11,664 bases of DNA, taken from NCBI GenBank assembly GCA_903926695.1, contig CAIYKK010000408.1, positions 1-11,664 on the forward strand. Reading direction: 5' to 3'. A model generated the notes under the pieces. The model saw nothing but the letters and a program-made list of their open reading frames with translations. It did no database searches and was not told the DNA's origin. A program made the translations under genes and the position numbers. Positions within the stretch are counted from its first letter, which is position 1, and the number at the start of each line of letters is the position of its first letter. The stretch is from an uncultured Burkholderiales bacterium. GTDB taxonomy: Bacteria > Pseudomonadota > Gammaproteobacteria > Burkholderiales > Burkholderiaceae_C. Positions 6,721 through 11,664 of the stretch are shown piece by piece.

Positions 6721-7495
6721 AAAGTTTGACCTAAAGCCGCTGCTCAAGGCCGTCAACCCGGAGGAGGCCATTGCCTTTTTTCGCCAGAAAGGCTTTCGCA
6801 TCGGATTCGACTACCGCGACGTGTGGCAGCAGGAGCATCAAGCCGGTTTCACGGTCGCAAAAGCCATGCAGCTCGACCTGCTGGCTGAGATTCGCGGCTT
6901 TGTCGATGCGGCCATCGCTACGGGCACCACGCTGGCGACGTTCCAGAAAGAGCTGATGCCGCGCCTGGTCAAGCGCGGCTGGTGGGGCAAGAAGGAAATG
7001 GCCGACCCGCTTACCGGTGAAACCAAGCTGGTGCAGCTGGGCAGCCCCAGGCGGCTCGAAACCATTTATGACACGAACCTGGCCACGGCGTACAGCGAAG
7101 GCCAGTGGGAGCGCATCCAGCGCAACAAGGCGCTGTTTCCATTTTTGGAATATGTGCGCAGCGCGTCGGTCAATCCGCGCCACACGCACCTGGCCTATGC
7201 CGGTCTGGTGCTGCCCGCCGATGCCCCATTCTGGCAAATCCACATGCCGATTAAACAGTGGAAGTGCAAATGCTCGGTGATTCAGCACACGGGTCGCATG
7301 CTGGAGCGCGAAGGCCTCAAGGTGGGCACCGCGCCGCCCGAGGTGATGCGCGAGATGCTCAATAAACGCACCGGCGAGATCATGCAGGTGCCCACGGGCG
7401 TCGATCCGGCCTTTCACTACCCGCCGGGCGGGCGCAGACAGAACCTCGAAAAAATGCTCCAGGACAAGGCCGACGCCTTCAAGTCGGGCAAATAA
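6692..7495 (+). CDS. F: Mu protein F-like minor head protein (gp30 type)
   Basis: This is a minor capsid/head morphogenesis protein acting at the portal vertex during procapsid assembly (Phage_Mu_F family). From ATG 6692 it is 267 aa; ATG 6713 (MAKKFDLKPLL, 260 aa) is the alternative and reads more like a natural start. Neither has a clear ribosome site. The N-terminal half is helical (NPEEAIAFFRQKGF, then AMQLDLLAEIRGFVDAAI). The core is ETIYDTNLATAYSEGQWERI (about residues 121-140), then a RHTHLAYAGLVLPADAPFW segment and the Cys motif KQWKCKCSV, characteristic of the family. It is clearly shorter than Mu F (about 425 aa), lacking the C-terminal region. It follows a non-coding gap rather than overlapping the portal gene as expected in Mu-like gene order. 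Confidence 0.9.
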   Translation: MLNCIYAMAKKFDLKPLLKAVNPEEAIAFFRQKGFRIGFDYRDVWQQEHQAGFTVAKAMQLDLLAEIRGFVDAAIATGTTLATFQKELMPRLVKRGWWGKKEMADPLTGETKLVQLGSPRRLETIYDTNLATAYSEGQWERIQRNKALFPFLEYVRSASVNPRHTHLAYAGLVLPADAPFWQIHMPIKQWKCKCSVIQHTGRMLEREGLKVGTAPPEVMREMLNKRTGEIMQVPTGVDPAFHYPPGGRRQNLEKMLQDKADAFKSGK

Positions 7496-7503
7496 AACAG
7501 GGG

Positions 7504-7534
7504 ATTGACAAATTGCGCAATTCGTCAATTTGAC
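7504..7534 (+). promoter_or_regulatory. Near-perfect 26-bp palindrome with three TTGAC half-sites
   Basis: Bases 7504-7529 read ATTGAC-a-AATTGCGCAATT-c-GTCAAT, symmetrical about 7516/7517 with a single mismatched pair (7510/7523). A further TTGAC at 7530-7534 follows the left-facing GTCAA (7524-7528) after one base. TTGAC half-sites therefore stand at 7505 (+), 7524 (-) and 7530 (+). The site fills the gap between F and I. It could be an operator for a dimeric regulator or an RNA hairpin (10 pairs, GCGC loop). No T-run follows, so a terminator is unlikely. The rest of the gap to 7599 shows nothing I can name. Confidence 0.55.
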
Positions 7535-7599
7535 CTTCCCCCAATGACCTAACCAGCTTTAATAGCCTCAGAGGCGCCATTGCAAGAGCATTGGGCCTC

Positions 7600-8676
7600 A
7601 TGACGATCAAAGCAAACCCCCGCAAATTTGGCAATATCGCCGCGCTGACATTCCAGGTCAGCGCTGGCGCGGGCGTAGAAGCCCAGCTGCTGCCCGCTGG
7701 CGAGTTCCGCCCCATCGACGGGCGGCCTACACCGTGGGGCGCGTGGAAGCTCGACGAGTCCAATGCGCCCGCTGTGGTGGCGCGGGCAAACCAGCGCATC
7801 AACGAATTCGTCATCGACTACGAACACCAGACCCAGCTCGCCGACATCAACGGCCAGCCCGCGCCCGCTGCAGGCTGGTTCAAAACGGTCGAGTTCCGAC
7901 CCGGAAAAGGGCTGTGGGCCATCGACGTGCGCTGGACGGCGCGCGCCAAACAGTTCATTGAGGCAGAGGAATACAAATACCTCAGCGCCGTGTTTGCGTT
8001 TGACGAGCACACGGGTGAAGTCCTCAAGCTGCTGTGCGCAGCACTGACCAATAACCCCGGACTGCACGGCATGGATGCCGTCCAGCTCGCCGCCCTCACC
8101 ACACGCTTTTCTATGGCCGACATCGACCCGGCCCCCGTTCAGGTCGATAACCCGGAGAAATCAATGAATCCAGTTTTGAAGGCGCTGCTGGCAGCGCTCG
8201 GACTGCCCGAAACCGACGCGACGACTGCCGAGCAAGCCGTCGCCGCCGTGGAGGCGCTCAAAGCCAATGCCACAGCGATGTGCAAAGAAAACGCCACGCT
8301 CAAAAGCGCGGGCAACCCTGACCCGAGCAAATGGGTCTCCCTGGACAAGTTCACCGAACTGAGCACCCAGGTCGCCCAGCTCACGGCCAGCCACGGCGAG
8401 GGCGAAATCGACAAGCTGCTCACCGATGCCCGCGCCCAGGGCAAATGCTCTGCGGTGGTTGAAAGCGTCTGGCGCGACGTGGGCCGCAAAGACATTGCCC
8501 AGCTCAAGGCGCTGATCGACAAAACGCCCGGTAACCCGGCGCTGGCGGGCAAAACCCAGACCGATGGCCGCCAGCCGCCCGCGACTGACCCCAACGCCGC
8601 GCCCGGCGACCAGGAGCTGGCGATGTGCAAAGTGATGGGCATGACCATCGAGCAGTTCTGCGCTGGCGCGGCCTGA
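7600..8676 (+). CDS. I: Mu protein I-like head maturation protease with C-terminal scaffold
   Basis: This is the prohead protease that processes scaffold and capsid proteins during head maturation (Mu-like prophage I protein family). At 358 aa it is close to Mu I (about 361). ATG 7600 is preferred over the in-frame TTG at 7591; neither has a good ribosome site. The protease part (residues 1 to about 175) carries RINEFVIDYEHQTQLADING (68-85 region, with H76), AAGWFKTVEFRPGKGLWA and YKYLSAVFAFDEHTGEVLKL. It then has the LTNNPGL segment (149-155) typical of the family. The last 170 residues are the scaffold, also made separately from an internal start. The ending MCKVMGMTIEQFCAG is a short helix of the type that binds capsid in such scaffolds. 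Catalytic residues are not assigned here. Confidence 0.92.
   Translation: MTIKANPRKFGNIAALTFQVSAGAGVEAQLLPAGEFRPIDGRPTPWGAWKLDESNAPAVVARANQRINEFVIDYEHQTQLADINGQPAPAAGWFKTVEFRPGKGLWAIDVRWTARAKQFIEAEEYKYLSAVFAFDEHTGEVLKLLCAALTNNPGLHGMDAVQLAALTTRFSMADIDPAPVQVDNPEKSMNPVLKALLAALGLPETDATTAEQAVAAVEALKANATAMCKENATLKSAGNPDPSKWVSLDKFTELSTQVAQLTASHGEGEIDKLLTDARAQGKCSAVVESVWRDVGRKDIAQLKALIDKTPGNPALAGKTQTDGRQPPATDPNAAPGDQELAMCKVMGMTIEQFCAGAA
8154..8157 (+). promoter_or_regulatory. Internal ribosome site for scaffold Z
   Basis: GGAG followed by AAA stands 6 nt before an in-frame ATG at 8164, inside gene I. It is better than any site in front of gene I itself and supports independent translation of the scaffold. 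Confidence 0.75.
8164..8676 (+). CDS. Z: Nested scaffold protein Z (in frame within I)
   Basis: In Mu the scaffold Z is made from an internal start of gene I and shares its C-terminus. The same layout is seen here: ATG 8164 (codon 189 of I) preceded by GGAGAAA, giving a 170-aa protein starting MNPVLKALLAALGLPETDAT. The sequence is helical and Ala/Lys/Glu-rich (TAEQAVAAVEALKANATAMC), as expected of a scaffold coiled coil, with a disordered Pro/Asp/Gln stretch (DGRQPPATDPNAAPGD) before the C-terminal helix. It would fill the procapsid interior and be degraded by the protease. Expression from this start is inferred from the ribosome site and the Mu precedent. Confidence 0.8.
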   Translation: MNPVLKALLAALGLPETDATTAEQAVAAVEALKANATAMCKENATLKSAGNPDPSKWVSLDKFTELSTQVAQLTASHGEGEIDKLLTDARAQGKCSAVVESVWRDVGRKDIAQLKALIDKTPGNPALAGKTQTDGRQPPATDPNAAPGDQELAMCKVMGMTIEQFCAGAA

Positions 8677-8707
8677 AGCGACTTACCCCAAAAAAGGAAT
8701 CACTCAA

Positions 8708-9121
8708 ATGACAGCGATTGCAATGGAGCGCGACACCCAGCGCCGCGAAGGCAAACAGGCCGCTTACCCCGTGCTGGCGGCCACCAAGGTGCTGGCCGGT
8801 ACGCTGGTCGTGCTGACGGCTGCAGGCTACGCCCAGGGCGGCGCGGTGGCCACAACTCTGAAAGCCGTGGGCATGGCCGAAGAAACTGCCGACAACACGG
8901 GCGGTGCCAGCGGTGACATCAAAGTCAAGGTGCGCCGCGACGGCTGGTTTCGTTTTGCCAACAGCGCGGCGGGCGACCTGATCACCATCGCCGACATCGG
9001 CAACAACTGCTACATCCTGGACAACCAGACCGTCGCCAAGATCGATGGCTCCACCACCCGCAGCGTGGCGGGCAAGGTGCGCGATGTGGATGCCACTGGC
9101 ATCTGGATTGAATTCATCTAA
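8708..9121 (+). CDS. Capsid decoration/cement-type protein
   Basis: This 137-aa protein lies between protease/scaffold and major capsid, the place of Mu gp33 and of decoration proteins generally. The sequence is beta-rich and small: KQAAYPVLAATKVLAGTLVVL near residues 16-38, GMAEETADNTGGASGDIKVK (about 58-77) and RDGWFRFANSAAGDLITIAD (about 79-98), ending IWIEFI. The pattern 'ample start-up loop, then a fixed GMA/AEE turn, then a DG-W-F strand' matches capsid cement proteins of Mu-like prophages as I know them. AGGA (8695-8698) sits 9 nt before the ATG. It probably binds the outside of the shell made by T. The family is assigned mostly from context and fold-like pattern. Confidence 0.75.
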   Translation: MTAIAMERDTQRREGKQAAYPVLAATKVLAGTLVVLTAAGYAQGGAVATTLKAVGMAEETADNTGGASGDIKVKVRRDGWFRFANSAAGDLITIADIGNNCYILDNQTVAKIDGSTTRSVAGKVRDVDATGIWIEFI

Positions 9122-9142
9122 CCCTCAACTCATCAAAAAATC

Positions 9143-10036
9143 ATGATCATCAATCCAAGCAGCCTGGCGCTGCTTAAACAAGCCTTCAACGCCGCATTCA
9201 AGGGCGCATTCGGCTCGGTCAACCCACTGTGGGACAAGATCGCCATGCGGGTGCCGTCGAGCACCGGCGAAGAGGTCTATGGCTGGCTGGGCGCGAACAC
9301 AAAGTTCCGCGAATGGGTAGGCGAACGCGTTTACCAAAACCTGAAGACGCACGGCTACACGATCAAAAACAAGACTTTTGAATCGACCGTGGCGGTGCCG
9401 CGTGAATCCATCGAAGACGACCAGTACGGCATGTACGCGACGCTGATGGCGCAGATGGGCCAGGATGCCAAGCTGCACCCCGACGAGCTGCTGTTCGGCC
9501 TGATCGCCCTGGGCGTCTCGACCACTTGCTACGACGGCCAGTATTTCTTTGACACCGACCACCCGGTCGGCGCGCAGGGCGCGGAAGTCAGCGTGAGCAA
9601 CTACACCAGCGCGGGCGGCAACAACCCCTGGTATCTGCTCGACACCAGCAAGATTCTCAAGCCGTTCATCCTGCAAATGCGCCGCGACTATGCGTTTATC
9701 GCAAAGACCAATCTCGCTGACGAGAACGTGTTTCAGAAAAACGAATTCGTTTTTGGCTCCGATGGCCGCCTGAATGTGGGTTTTGGACTGTGGCAGCAGG
9801 CTTACTGCAGCAAGGCATCCCTGGACTCGGCAGGCTACGGTGCCGCCCGCGTGGCCATGATGGCTTTCAAAAGCGACGCGGGTAAACCGCTGGGCATCAT
9901 GCCCAACCTGCTGTTGGTCGGCCCGAGCAATGAGGCGGCAGCGCTCAATGTCGTGACCGCCGAACGGCTGGCCAATGGTGCCACCAATATCTACCGCAAC
10001 AGCGCCACGGTGGTGACGTGCCCCTGGCTGCCTTAA
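9143..10036 (+). CDS. T: Mu-like major capsid protein T (gp34 type)
   Basis: This is the shell-forming head subunit. Its 297 aa are very near Mu gpT (about 305). Family hallmarks are visible: MIINPSSLALLKQAFNAAFKGA at the N-terminus (split: MIINPSSLALLKQ, FNAAFKGAFG), PLWDKIAMRVPSSTGEEVYGWLG (ending near residue 50), FREWVGERVYQNL, the TVAVPRESIEDDQYGMY segment near 88-104, and the DGQYFFDTDHPVG motif (about 132-144). No ribosome site stands out before ATG 9143, only an A-rich stretch. The stop at 10034-10036 precedes the gp35-type start by 38 nt. The call is firm from several motifs plus position. Confidence 0.95.
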   Translation: MIINPSSLALLKQAFNAAFKGAFGSVNPLWDKIAMRVPSSTGEEVYGWLGANTKFREWVGERVYQNLKTHGYTIKNKTFESTVAVPRESIEDDQYGMYATLMAQMGQDAKLHPDELLFGLIALGVSTTCYDGQYFFDTDHPVGAQGAEVSVSNYTSAGGNNPWYLLDTSKILKPFILQMRRDYAFIAKTNLADENVFQKNEFVFGSDGRLNVGFGLWQQAYCSKASLDSAGYGAARVAMMAFKSDAGKPLGIMPNLLLVGPSNEAAALNVVTAERLANGATNIYRNSATVVTCPWLP

Positions 10037-10061
10037 GCGCCGCCCCGACTGATCAACTCCT

Positions 10062-10065
10062 GGAG
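10062..10065 (+). promoter_or_regulatory. Ribosome site fixing the gp35-like start
   Basis: GGAG (then AA) lies 9 nt before ATG 10075. An in-frame GTG at 10018 would overlap the capsid gene and lacks such a site, so 10075 is taken as the start. Confidence 0.7.
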
Positions 10066-10074
10066 AACTCCCAA

Positions 10075-10347
10075 ATGGCAACGAGCGACAAAAAAGCAAC
10101 CGATGCAAAACCCGATGCGCAGCCGCAGGCCCAAAGCGCCGCTGAACTGGGCCTGAAAGTCACGGCGCGCCCGCCCAGCTTTCGCCGGGGCGGCTACACC
10201 TTCACCGGCGAGGCCAAGACGATCCCGCTGCGCGACCTCTCGCCCGAGCAGGTTTCGGCGATTGAAAACGATCCCAACCTGGTGTGCCACCGGGTCGCCA
10301 TCACCCCGCCCGAAAAAGCACCTGAAGCCGCACCCGAGGCGGCATAA
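10075..10347 (+). CDS. Mu gp35/FluMu N-terminal-domain-like small protein
   Basis: This is a 90-aa protein in the position of Mu gp35. The first 25 residues are Lys/Ala/Pro/Gln-rich and probably disordered. The core SFRRGGYTFTGEAKTIPLRD (about 35-54), continuing to LSPEQVSAIENDPNLV, matches the FluMu N-terminal domain type: an R-R-G-aromatic strand, then a short helix and a D-P-N-L end. The C-terminus is a Pro/Glu/Ala tail. The role is unknown; the family lies between the major capsid gene and the head-completion genes in Mu-like phages, so a minor virion or head-completion part is likely. The GGAG at 10062 fixes the start. Confidence 0.82.
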   Translation: MATSDKKATDAKPDAQPQAQSAAELGLKVTARPPSFRRGGYTFTGEAKTIPLRDLSPEQVSAIENDPNLVCHRVAITPPEKAPEAAPEAA

Positions 10348-10366
10348 CCCGCCCTGACAGAAGCAA

Positions 10367-10395
10367 GCCGGAGGCCATCGCCACCGGCCTGTTTT
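10367..10395 (+). terminator. Candidate terminator between capsid and connector genes
   Basis: GCCGGAGGC (10367-10375) pairs with GCCACCGGC (10380-10388) around a CATC loop. That gives eight G-C pairs and one A-A mismatch, followed by C-T-G-TTTT. It is a strong stem with a weak T-tract. A second inverted repeat, CTGCAGC (10408-10414) with GCTGCAG (10425-10431), follows at once without a T-run. The 103-nt gap 10348-10450 holds nothing else I can name. Confidence 0.5.
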
Positions 10396-10450
10396 GAGGT
10401 TTCAGGCCTGCAGCTCCAGACGGCGCTGCAGCCCTTAAAGCTTAAAACCT

Positions 10451-10957
10451 ATGACCTACGCCACTCCCACCGACCTCCTGATCCGTTTTGACGCCTCGGA
10501 AATCGCCCAGCGCGTTGACCGGGGCGTGCCGCGCCTGATCACGTCCCAGCTCATGCAGGATGCCACCGCTGGTGCCAGCCTGGCCGCTTACCCGCTTGAG
10601 GCCGCCGGGCGCGCCCAGGCCGCAATGGTGGTGCTGCAGCGTGCTTTGCAGGATGCCGACGACACGATCAACGGCTACCTGAGCGCCCGCTACACCATGC
10701 CGCTGTCGCCGGTGCCCGCCGTACTGGGCCGTGTGGCTTGCGAGTTGGCGCGCTACTATTTATATGACGATCAGGTGACCGACCCGATCAAGGACAGGTA
10801 CGCTGCCAACATCAAATGGCTGGGCGAGGTGTCCAGAGGCACCGTCAGCCTGGGCACTGACGCGGCCAGCGGCGCGGAGCCGGTCAGCAGCGCCGGGGCC
10901 GAGCTGGTGACCAGCGCCCCGGTCTGGAAGCGCGAAAACAGCCGGGGCTTTATATGA
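10451..10957 (+). CDS. gp36: DUF1320 protein (Mu gp36 type)
   Basis: This 168-aa protein is of the DUF1320 family, thought to act at the head-tail connector. It starts MTYATPTDLLIRFDASEIAQ, the usual helical opening. Residues 58-107 carry the family core: ALQDADDTINGYLSARYTMP, then LSPVPAVLGRVACELARYYL ending YDD. The last 40 residues are Ala/Ser/Gly/Val-rich low-complexity sequence that ends KRENSRGFI, a common end for this family. No clear ribosome site precedes ATG 10451; AAAG at 10437-10440 is weak. The stop is shared with the next start (ATGA, 10954-10957). Connector function is inferred from position. Confidence 0.92.
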   Translation: MTYATPTDLLIRFDASEIAQRVDRGVPRLITSQLMQDATAGASLAAYPLEAAGRAQAAMVVLQRALQDADDTINGYLSARYTMPLSPVPAVLGRVACELARYYLYDDQVTDPIKDRYAANIKWLGEVSRGTVSLGTDAASGAEPVSSAGAELVTSAPVWKRENSRGFI

Positions 10958-11553
10958 CCGGCGTGATGATCGAGGCGCATGCCGATGGCCTGGAGGCGCT
11001 GGCCGGTGCGCTGATCCGCATGCACGCGCTGGGGCAAAACCCCAGCTCGATCTGGCACGCCATCGGCCAATACGGCGAGAGCAGCACACGGCTGCGCTTT
11101 GCCCGCCAAGTCGGCCCGGACGGCCAGCGGTGGAAAGCCAGCAAGCGCGCCCTGAAGACGGGCGGGCAGACGCTGCGGCTCAAAGGCCACCTGCTGGGCA
11201 GCATCAGTTACCGCGCCAACCAGAGCGGCGCTGAGTGGGGCACCAACAAGGTCTATGGCGCTATTCACCAGTTCGGCGGCACGATCAACAAGCTGGCTTT
11301 TTCGTCCACGCTGCGCCTGCGCACCGGCAAGGGCGGCGCGCTGCTGCGGCAAAAAGACCATCCCAATCTGGCAGTGTTTGCCAAAAAGTCGCACAAGCAG
11401 GCCGTGCAGCGCCGCTACACCGTGGGGGCGCACGCCATCACCATGCCAGCGCGGCCCTTCCTGGGCGTGAATGCCGAGGATGGCCGCGAAATGCTCAGGC
11501 TGGCCGAAGCCGCCGTTGACCTCGCCGCCCACAACCGTGGAGGAAATCCGTAA
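10954..11553 (+). CDS. G: Phage virion morphogenesis protein (Mu G / P2 S-like)
   Basis: This 199-aa protein belongs to the phage virion morphogenesis family (Mu gpG, P2 tail-completion S). Visible marks are IWHAIGQYGESSTRLRF (33-49), DGQRWKASKRALKTGGQTLR (56-75), LKGHLLGSISYRANQSGAEW (77-95, a 'LxxSIxY' signature), TNKVYGAIHQFGGTI (97-111, with the H-Q-F-G-G core), and AITMPARPFLGVN at about 161-173. All are typical in order and spacing. It should help complete the tail or neck joint. ATG 10954 overlaps the gp36 stop; ATG 10966 (MIEAHADGL) is an alternative. In Mu G lies between F and I; here it follows gp36. The stop is shared with the gp37 start (TAATG). Confidence 0.9.
   Translation: MTGVMIEAHADGLEALAGALIRMHALGQNPSSIWHAIGQYGESSTRLRFARQVGPDGQRWKASKRALKTGGQTLRLKGHLLGSISYRANQSGAEWGTNKVYGAIHQFGGTINKLAFSSTLRLRTGKGGALLRQKDHPNLAVFAKKSHKQAVQRRYTVGAHAITMPARPFLGVNAEDGREMLRLAEAAVDLAAHNRGGNP
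11539..11543 (+). promoter_or_regulatory. Strong Shine-Dalgarno for gp37
   Basis: GGAGG (then AAA) lies 9 nt before ATG 11553, inside the end of the G-like gene. Confidence 0.8.
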
Positions 11554-11664
11554 TGCTGGCCCATGCTGAAAACGTGCTGATTGCCCAGCTCAAAGACCAC
11601 CGCGACATCAAGCGCCTGGTGCGCACCATCGGCACCCTGCCCAAGGTGCCCACCGAAAAGCTGC
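11553..11664 (+). CDS. gp37: DUF1834/Mu gp37-like protein, 3' partial
   Basis: This frame is open to the right edge. The 37 visible residues begin MLAHAENVLIAQLKDHRDIK and go on to RLVRTIGTLPKV. The helix with two short basic steps and the V-R-T-I-x-x-L-P element fits the opening of DUF1834 proteins (Mu gp37), which follow gp36/G in Mu-like phages and are assigned to the tail terminator or neck. The TAATG overlap and the strong GGAGG site make this start secure. Only the N-terminus is visible, so the family call depends largely on position. Confidence 0.78.
   Translation, partial: MLAHAENVLIAQLKDHRDIKRLVRTIGTLPKVPTEKL

Larger units (their letters stand above)
1..11664 (+). mobile_element. 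Mu-like phage late structural region, both ends outside window
   Basis: Every recognisable gene is a virion assembly gene of the Mu type, all on one strand and tightly packed: terminase, portal, F, I/Z, decoration, T, gp35, gp36, G and gp37. No attachment site, transposase (A/B), repressor, lysis gene or host gene is present, so neither phage end is visible. Whether this is an integrated prophage or a free phage cannot be decided here. Confidence 0.93.

Noticed and set aside
6731..7528. Open frame on the - strand opposite F (265 codons)
   Set aside because: It is a shadow of F, ending at the palindrome; the composition is unlike a protein.
7505..7532. TTGACA at 7505 as the -35 box of a promoter for gene I
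   Set aside because: At 16-18 nt spacing there is no acceptable -10 (AATTTG, ATTTGA), and the TTGACA is explained by the palindrome.
10018..10020. GTG 10018 as the start of the gp35-like gene
   Set aside because: It overlaps the capsid gene and has no ribosome site, while ATG 10075 has GGAG at proper spacing.
9125..10108. Long open frame on the - strand opposite the major capsid gene (327 codons)
   Set aside because: Same cause: a shadow of the T gene with no recognisable domain and no ribosome site.

Overview
The window is a stretch of the late (virion structure) operon of a Mu-like bacteriophage, most likely a prophage. All supported genes lie on the + strand. The gene content follows phage Mu: large terminase (gp28 type), portal (gp29 type), protein F (gp30 type), protease I with a nested scaffold Z, a capsid decoration protein, major capsid protein T, a gp35/FluMu-type protein, gp36 (DUF1320), a G-type virion morphogenesis protein, and the start of gp37 (DUF1834). 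The head genes are GC-rich and strongly prefer CTG, CGC and GCC codons. This suits a high-GC proteobacterial host, perhaps Burkholderiales (Comamonadaceae-like), but no host gene is present and that assignment is an inference.

Layout. 1-2888: DNA-packaging motor, with the terminase 5'-truncated by the window edge, then the portal. 2885-6568: a block of four genes that do not belong to the canonical Mu head order, namely a 124-aa and a 76-aa small protein followed by two tail-fibre-like proteins of 362 and 663 aa. Each gene overlaps or nearly abuts the next, and the DNA is visibly more AT-rich than its flanks. 6569-6712: a short non-canonical gap with a terminator-like hairpin and a possible 49-codon ORF. 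6692-10036: the capsid module (F, I/Z, decoration, T), with a 104-nt gap between F and I that holds a near-perfect 26-bp palindrome. 10075-11664: gp35-like, a second terminator-like hairpin, gp36, G-like, and partial gp37, which form the head-to-tail connector and tail-completion module.

How they work together. Terminase and portal pump DNA into a procapsid built from T on scaffold Z and matured by protease I. F is a minor head protein acting at the portal. The decoration protein binds the shell. gp36, G and gp37 are expected to complete the neck and tail joint. The fibre block should supply host-recognition parts.

The most unusual feature is that fibre block, sitting between portal and F, where Mu has none. 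It looks like an acquired or swapped host-range cassette, inserted so that translation from the portal gene into it stays coupled. I found no RNA genes, CRISPR arrays, insertion sequences, integrase, reverse transcriptase or defence genes. No function outside virion assembly and host recognition can be supported from this window.
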